Shown here: positions 60,056 to 64,000 of the stretch, in pieces
How the letters are laid out: each line of letters begins with the position of its first letter
How positions within the stretch are numbered: the stretch's first letter is position 1
Assembly (NCBI GenBank): GCA_964556225.1
Contig: CAZKVJ010000006.1
Location: forward strand, 1 to 64,000
Direction: 5' to 3'
DNA length: 64,000 nucleotides
Source of the DNA: CAZKVJ01 sp964556225
GTDB lineage: Bacteria > Actinomycetota > Acidimicrobiia > Acidimicrobiales > Ilumatobacteraceae
Notes under the pieces: model-generated
What the model saw: only the letters and a program-made list of their open reading frames with translations
Told to the model about the DNA's origin: nothing
Database searches by the model: none
Position numbers and translations under genes: made by a program

Positions 60056-61336
60056 ATGGTGATCGGTGCGCGGCGGGTGACGAGCTGCCGACTCTGCGGA
60101 TCGATGACGGACCTGCACGAAGTCGTCCACCTCGGTGACATCCCCCTCGTCCAGACGACGGTGCCGATGGACGTCCCGTCGGAGCCCGATCCGGCGTTTC
60201 CGCTCGGGCTGGTGGTGTGCGACGCCTGCGGCCTGGTCCAGGTCTCCCACGATCTGCCTCGGGACGTGATCTTCACGGCCGACTATCCGTACTACTCGTC
60301 GGTGTCCTCCACGCTGGTCGCCCACTCTCGCGACCACGTCGAGTCGCTGCTGTCCGGCGTGCTGCGCGACCGAGAGCGACCCTTGGTGGTGGAGGTTGCC
60401 AGCAACGACGGATACCTCCTGGGCCAGGTGCCCCAGGACCGCGTTCGGGTGCTGGGCGTCGAGCCCTCGCCCGGGCCCGCCGGGGCGGCACGCCAGCGCG
60501 GCGTGCCGACGGTCGTCGAGTTCCTCGGTGTCGAGCTGGCCCGCGAGCTGCGTAGCGAGCACGGTGCGGCGGACGTGGTCATCGCCAACAACGTGATGGC
60601 ACACGTTCCCGACCTGCACGACTTCGTCGGAGGGCTCGCCGAGCTGGTGAGCGATGACGGCACGGTGCGGATCGAGAACCCCTGGGTGTACGAGATGGTG
60701 CAGCGGCTCGAGTTCGACACCATCTATCACGAGCACTACTGCTACTGGTCGACCACGGCCGTCCGACGCCTCCTCGAGATGCACGGGCTGCACCTCAACG
60801 ACGTCGAGAAGTTCCCCTTCCTCCACGGCGGCACCCTGCGCTGGCATGCGAGCCGCCGGCCGGGGCTGACGTCTCGCGCCTCGGAGATCCTCGCCTTCGA
60901 ACGCGCCGAAGGCATCGACGGGGTCGCGTTCTTCGCTGACTTCGCCACCCGGGTGGCCGAGGCCCAGCGGTCGCTCGAGGCGCGGCTCCGCCACGAATTG
61001 TCGGCGGGGATGCGTGTGGCGGGCTACGGCGCAGCAGCCAAGACCGTCGTCCTGCTCAACAGCACCGGCATCGGCACGGATCTGATCGACTTCGTCGTCG
61101 ATGCCAACCCGGTCAAACAGGGCCGCCGGGTTCCCGGGGCCCGCATCCCGATCCTCGCTCCTGACGTCTTGCTGGAACGCCGGCCCGACGAGGTGCTCAT
61201 CTTCACCTGGAACATCGCCGACGAGATCGTCGGTCAGCAGCAGGCCTACCTCGATGCCGGCGGCCGGTTCTTCACCTGGCTCGGCCCCGGCGCTCCGCGG
61301 GAGTGGCGGGCGCGGCCGGTTACGAGCGTGGCGTGA
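60056..61336 (+). CDS. NDP-sugar C-methyltransferase
   Basis: A 426-residue protein with the three-part architecture of sugar C-methyltransferases. The N-terminal zinc region is CRLCGSMTDLHEVVHLGDIP...CDACGLVQVSH (about residues 11-70). The SAM domain has VEVASNDGYLLGQVPQ and IANNVMAHVPDLHDFVGGLAELV. The C-terminal Methyltransf_14 domain has VAGYGAAAKTVVLLNSTGIGTDLIDFVVDANPVKQGRRVPGARIPIL. It methylates a carbon of a 4-keto-6-deoxy sugar nucleotide. ATG 60056 follows GGGAGG. The downstream epimerase overlaps by 4 nt. Confidence 0.9.
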   Translation: MVIGARRVTSCRLCGSMTDLHEVVHLGDIPLVQTTVPMDVPSEPDPAFPLGLVVCDACGLVQVSHDLPRDVIFTADYPYYSSVSSTLVAHSRDHVESLLSGVLRDRERPLVVEVASNDGYLLGQVPQDRVRVLGVEPSPGPAGAARQRGVPTVVEFLGVELARELRSEHGAADVVIANNVMAHVPDLHDFVGGLAELVSDDGTVRIENPWVYEMVQRLEFDTIYHEHYCYWSTTAVRRLLEMHGLHLNDVEKFPFLHGGTLRWHASRRPGLTSRASEILAFERAEGIDGVAFFADFATRVAEAQRSLEARLRHELSAGMRVAGYGAAAKTVVLLNSTGIGTDLIDFVVDANPVKQGRRVPGARIPILAPDVLLERRPDEVLIFTWNIADEIVGQQQAYLDAGGRFFTWLGPGAPREWRARPVTSVA

Positions 61337-61896
61337 GGTTCCGCGAGACGCCGCTCGCCGGCGCGTTCGTGGTCGAGCTCGAGCCGAGGGCGGACGACCG
61401 CGGGTTCTTCGCCCGCGCCTACTGCGAGCGTGAGATGGCCGAGCACGGCATCAGCGCGCACATCCGTCAGGTGAACCTGTCCATGAGCGAGCGGGCCGGC
61501 ACCGTGCGGGGGGTCCACTTCCAGTACCCGCCGGTCGGCGAGACGAAGTTCGTGCGCTGCATCCGCGGGGCGGTCGCCGACGTGATGGTCGACCTCCGCC
61601 CGGAGTCACCGACGTTCCTGCACCACGTGGTGGTCGAGCTCACCCCCGACAATCACCTGGCCGCCGTCGTCCCGGAGCGCTTCGGCCATGCGATGCAGGC
61701 GCTCGTCGACCGCTCCGAGATCCTGTACTCGGTCACCGCCTTCTACGAGCCGGCGGAGGAGGGCGGGCTGTGCATCGACGACCCCGACCTCGGCATCGAG
61801 CTGCCCGTGGCGATCACGGCCCGCTCGGACAAGGACCGGTCGTGGCCGGCGCTGGCCGAGCAGGTGGCCACGCTGCGCGAGCGGATGCGACCCTGA
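61333..61896 (+). CDS. rfbC: dTDP-4-dehydrorhamnose 3,5-epimerase-like cupin (copy 2)
   Basis: A 187-residue RmlC-type protein. FVVELEPRADDRGFFARAYCEREMAEHGISAHIRQVNLSMSERAGTVRGVHFQYPPVGETKFVRCIRGAVADVMVDLRPESPTFLHHV carries the catalytic histidine and aspartate region. RFGHAMQALVDRSEILYSVTAFYEP holds the tyrosine. GTG 61333 overlaps the C-methyltransferase stop (GTGA). The pair would make a methyl-branched deoxy-sugar. Confidence 0.87.
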   Translation: MRFRETPLAGAFVVELEPRADDRGFFARAYCEREMAEHGISAHIRQVNLSMSERAGTVRGVHFQYPPVGETKFVRCIRGAVADVMVDLRPESPTFLHHVVVELTPDNHLAAVVPERFGHAMQALVDRSEILYSVTAFYEPAEEGGLCIDDPDLGIELPVAITARSDKDRSWPALAEQVATLRERMRP

Positions 61897-61917
61897 GCGC
61901 CGCTCGGCGGGGCGAGG

Positions 61918-61947
61918 TTTGCGGCGCGCCAGGCCGTCCCCTAGATT
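61918..61947 (+). promoter_or_regulatory. ATP synthase operon promoter
   Basis: TTTGCG (61918-61923) and TAGATT (61942-61947) are separated by 18 bp. Transcription would start near 61954, about 43 nt before the first gene (GTG 61997). Confidence 0.5.
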
Positions 61948-61996
61948 GTGTACGGCTTCACAAGCGGCAACGGTGCCGCTGGAGCCGCGCCTGCCC

Positions 61997-62266
61997 GTGA
62001 CCACCCCGCCCGACCGCCGCCCCAAGTACCAGCTGCGCACCGACGACAACATCTCCCAGGGGATGGAGGCCGCCGGCGCGCTCGCGGTGTTCTTCATCGG
62101 CGGCTGGCTGCTCGACCGGTGGCTCGGGACGGTCCCGGTGTTCATGATCGTGCTGACGCTCGTGGCCGCCGCCGGCATCACGGTGAAGCTCTGGGCCCAG
62201 TACGAGACGAAGATGCGAGCGCTCGAGGCCGAGCGGGAGCTGGTGCGAAGGGGAGGCGCCGAGTGA
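61997..62266 (+). CDS. atpZ: AtpZ/AtpI-like ATP synthase accessory protein
   Basis: An 89-residue protein with two membrane helices: ISQGMEAAGALAVFFIGGWLLDRWLG and VFMIVLTLVAAAGITVKLWAQYE. The GGWLLDRWLGT turn is typical of the AtpZ/ATPase subunit I PF09527 family that precedes atp operons and assists c-ring assembly or magnesium transport. GTG 61997 was chosen; the upstream frame overlaps the epimerase. The next gene overlaps by 4 nt. Confidence 0.82.
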   Translation: MTTPPDRRPKYQLRTDDNISQGMEAAGALAVFFIGGWLLDRWLGTVPVFMIVLTLVAAAGITVKLWAQYETKMRALEAERELVRRGGAE

Positions 62267-62727
62267 GCGCTGCGGTACCGCCGTCGCCCATGACGATGCG
62301 CCTCGACGGCCCCTCGCCCGAGATGCAGATCTCCCGTGATCTCGTCAAGCGCGGTCTCGTGATCGCTCCGCTGCTGCTCGCGATCTGCGCCCTCCTCTGG
62401 GGCTGGAACGGCGCCGTGTCGTGCGCGTACGGCATCGCGCTCGTGCTCGTGAACTGGGTGGCGGCCGCGGCGCTCATCACGTTCACGGCCCGCATCTCCC
62501 TCGGGCTGATGATGGCGGCCGTCCTGTTCGGCTACCTCATCCGCCTCGGTGTGATCTTCCTCGCGATCTACCTGGTGCGCGACGCCGGCTGGATTTCGCT
62601 GCCGGCCCTCGGCTGCACCATCATCGTCACGCAGCTGGGCCTGCTGTTCTGGGAGCTCCGCTACGTGTCGGCCACCTTGGCCTTCCCCGGTCTCAAGCCC
62701 ACCACACCCGCCTCCTCTCACCACTGA
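62263..62727 (+). CDS. atpI: ATP synthase protein I (AtpI-like)
   Basis: A 154-residue membrane protein with four helices: GLVIAPLLLAICALLWGWNGAVSCAYGIALVLVNWVAAAALITFTARI, LMMAAVLFGYLIRLGVIFLAIYLV, and LGCTIIVTQLGLLFWELRYV. It matches the ATP synthase I chain family, a chaperone for the c-ring. GTG 62263 overlaps the preceding stop (GTGA). The N-terminal 20 residues are variable. Confidence 0.8.
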   Translation: MSAAVPPSPMTMRLDGPSPEMQISRDLVKRGLVIAPLLLAICALLWGWNGAVSCAYGIALVLVNWVAAAALITFTARISLGLMMAAVLFGYLIRLGVIFLAIYLVRDAGWISLPALGCTIIVTQLGLLFWELRYVSATLAFPGLKPTTPASSHH

Positions 62728-62738
62728 GGTCGTCGCCC

Positions 62739-63494
62739 GTGCTCTCACTCGAGTTCCCGCCGATCAACGAGGTCCTGCGCTGGCAGGACCTCGTCCCGAC
62801 GTTCAACAAGGTCGCGATGATCGCGGTGGCGGCCGCGTTGATCGGGATCGTGGTCTTCCTGCTCGCGTCACGCCGCGACCCCATGGTGGCGCCGACCGGG
62901 GTGCGCAACCTGGCCGAGAGCACCGTCGACTTCATCGAGAACGGCGTGGTGATGCAGACGATGGGACGCGACGGCCTCGGCTGGACCCCGTTCCTGCTGA
63001 GCCTGTTCATCTTCATCTACCTGTGCAACGTGCCCGGCATCATCCCGGTCATCTACATGCCGGCCACGGCCCGGATGGCGATCCCGATGTTCCTCGCCCT
63101 GCTCGTCTGGGTGATCTTCATCGGCGTCGGCTTCAAGCACCAGGGCTTCGGCTACCTGAAGTCGACGTTGTTCCCGCCCGGCGTGCCCAAGGCGCTGTAC
63201 ATCCTGGTCACGCCGATCGAGTTCATCTCGACCTTCATCGTGCGGCCCTTCTCCCTGATGGTCCGACTCTTCGCGAACATGCTGGCCGGGCACATCCTGC
63301 TGGTGACGTTCGCCCTGCTGACCGAGGCGCTGATCCAGGCCAACGACAAGGTCCTCATCCCCGTCGGCGTGCTGCCCTTCGGCATGCTGCTGTTCCTCAC
63401 CGCGTTCGAGGTGCTGGTCGCGTTCTTGCAGGCCTACATCTTCACGATCCTGGCGGCCGTCTACATCGGCGGCGCCGCCCACCCGGAGCACTGA
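62739..63494 (+). CDS. atpB: ATP synthase F0 subunit a
   Basis: A 251-residue membrane protein with about six helices. The proton half-channel segment is FIVRPFSLMVRLFANMLAGHILLVTFALL, with the essential arginine in MVRLFANM. LFIFIYLCNVPGIIPV and FLTAFEVLVAFLQAYIFTILAAVYIGGA are also canonical. With the c-ring it forms the proton path. GTG 62739 is the chosen start. Confidence 0.95.
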   Translation: MLSLEFPPINEVLRWQDLVPTFNKVAMIAVAAALIGIVVFLLASRRDPMVAPTGVRNLAESTVDFIENGVVMQTMGRDGLGWTPFLLSLFIFIYLCNVPGIIPVIYMPATARMAIPMFLALLVWVIFIGVGFKHQGFGYLKSTLFPPGVPKALYILVTPIEFISTFIVRPFSLMVRLFANMLAGHILLVTFALLTEALIQANDKVLIPVGVLPFGMLLFLTAFEVLVAFLQAYIFTILAAVYIGGAAHPEH

Positions 63495-63546
63495 GCCCCG
63501 GTCCACCCGTCTCCCCACCACGAGCACACAGGAGAACCCTAGAACC

Positions 63547-63819
63547 ATGGAAGCAATGGCTCACCTCGTCGCCCAGGCCGTCGACCCGGCCGACGCCAAG
63601 AACACCGCTGCGGCGGCAGGTGCCGGCTACGCCTACGGCCTCGCCGCCATCGGCCCCGGCATCGGCATCGGCTACCTCGTCGGCAAGTCCGTCGAGGCCA
63701 TGGCCCGCCAGCCCGAGGCGGCCGGCATGGTGCGCACCACGATGTTTCTCGGCATCGCCTTCACCGAGGCGCTCGCCCTGATCGGCTTCGTGGTGTTCAT
63801 CCTCCTGAAGTTCGCCTGA
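63547..63819 (+). CDS. atpE: ATP synthase F0 subunit c
   Basis: A 90-residue hairpin protein. Helix 1 has the glycine motif GAGYAYGLAAIGPGIGIGYLVGKSVEAMARQPEAAGMVRTTM, and helix 2 has the proton-carrying glutamate in GIAFTEALALIGFVVFILL. It forms the rotor ring. ATG 63547 (MEAMAHLV) or ATG 63556 may be the start; AGGAG lies about 14 nt upstream of the first. Confidence 0.96.
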   Translation: MEAMAHLVAQAVDPADAKNTAAAAGAGYAYGLAAIGPGIGIGYLVGKSVEAMARQPEAAGMVRTTMFLGIAFTEALALIGFVVFILLKFA

Positions 63820-63853
63820 TCGACCCGTCCATCCACTCCCTCAAGGAGCAGAC

Positions 63854-64000
63854 GTGCTGACAGCCGTCGTCACCCACAGCGGTGCGTCGCTCGTCGACGT
63901 GCGCCTCGTCTCGGCCGTGACCGCCGAGGAAGAAGGCGGCGCGGAAGCGGGCACAGAGGAAGAAGACACCGGCCCCAACCCCATCATGCCGGAGGTGAAG
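63854..64000 (+). CDS. atpF: ATP synthase F0 subunit b (partial, runs off the window)
   Basis: The first 49 residues only. GTG 63854 after AAGGAG begins MLTAVVTHSGAS. The window ends within GPNPIMPEVK, the start of the usual F0 b membrane anchor lead. An unusual acidic stretch (EEEGGAEAGTEEEDTG) precedes this. Position after atpE and the NPIMPEVK segment support the call. Confidence 0.85.
   Translation, partial: MLTAVVTHSGASLVDVRLVSAVTAEEEGGAEAGTEEEDTGPNPIMPEVK

Overview
The window is high-GC, gene-dense chromosomal DNA from an actinobacterium, most likely an Acidimicrobiia (Ilumatobacter/Iamia-like) lineage. The basis is the WhiB protein, the PdtaS-type kinase, DUF3107, DUF3090, an SCO1664-type protein, an FrhB-like F420 enzyme family, Thr-rich linkers and an argS-to-atp gene order very close to Mycobacterium tuberculosis Rv1292-Rv1306. 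The lineage assignment is inference. I see no rRNA, insertion sequence, prophage or CRISPR array. One tRNA (Arg, anticodon CCG) is present.

Layout. 1-6.6 kb: Fe-S and signalling genes (metallopeptidase, Mrp carrier, SufR-like regulator, DUF3107, two ArsA-like ATPases resembling the mycobacterial Rv3679/Rv3680 pair, a PdtaS-like kinase, WhiB1-like). 6.8-13.9 kb: GDPD, lipid kinase, EtfBA, an operon of phosphatase, DUF3090, SCO1664-type kinase and an unknown gene, and a family 5 uracil-DNA glycosylase. 13.9-21.9 kb, the nitrogen block: FrhB-like protein, two amt-glnK cassettes, a very unusual antiporter-GlnD fusion and a small winged-helix regulator, all on the minus strand. 22-31.3 kb: acyl-CoA dehydrogenase, MFS exporter, Ada-AlkA and Ogt alkylation repair, PHP protein, a frameshifted sulfatase and methylglyoxal synthase. 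31.4-38.9 kb: a Thr-rich membrane protein, a glycan/sugar-modification cluster, tRNA-Arg and a small membrane protein. 39-64 kb: the conserved core argS-lysA-pemK-hom-thrC-rho-rpmE-(unknown)-hsp20-prfA-prmC, then a block of metabolic genes, rpiB-glyA, a WecA-like transferase, a sugar C-methyltransferase with an epimerase, and the start of the ATP synthase operon (atpZ, atpI, atpB, atpE, partial atpF).

The most striking object is at 18903-21554. A CPA2-type cation/proton antiporter sits where the nucleotidyltransferase of a GlnD PII-modifying enzyme should be. It is followed by a GlnD-like helical/HD region that has lost its HD residues and by two ACT domains. It lies directly upstream of the two ammonium transporter/PII cassettes. 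Both amt promoters carry 11-bp-phased GTNAC/GAAAC repeats of the GlnR type, placed exactly 10 bp upstream of identical TACGGT -10 elements. A weaker repeat array with the same geometry precedes the operon encoding the fusion. This suggests a nitrogen-responsive module coupling ammonium uptake, PII signalling and cation (possibly ammonium) antiport.

Many genes show a -10 hexamer (TANNNT or CANNNT) followed by about 6-8 nt and the start codon. Leaderless transcription is therefore probably the common expression mode here, and several starts were chosen on that basis.
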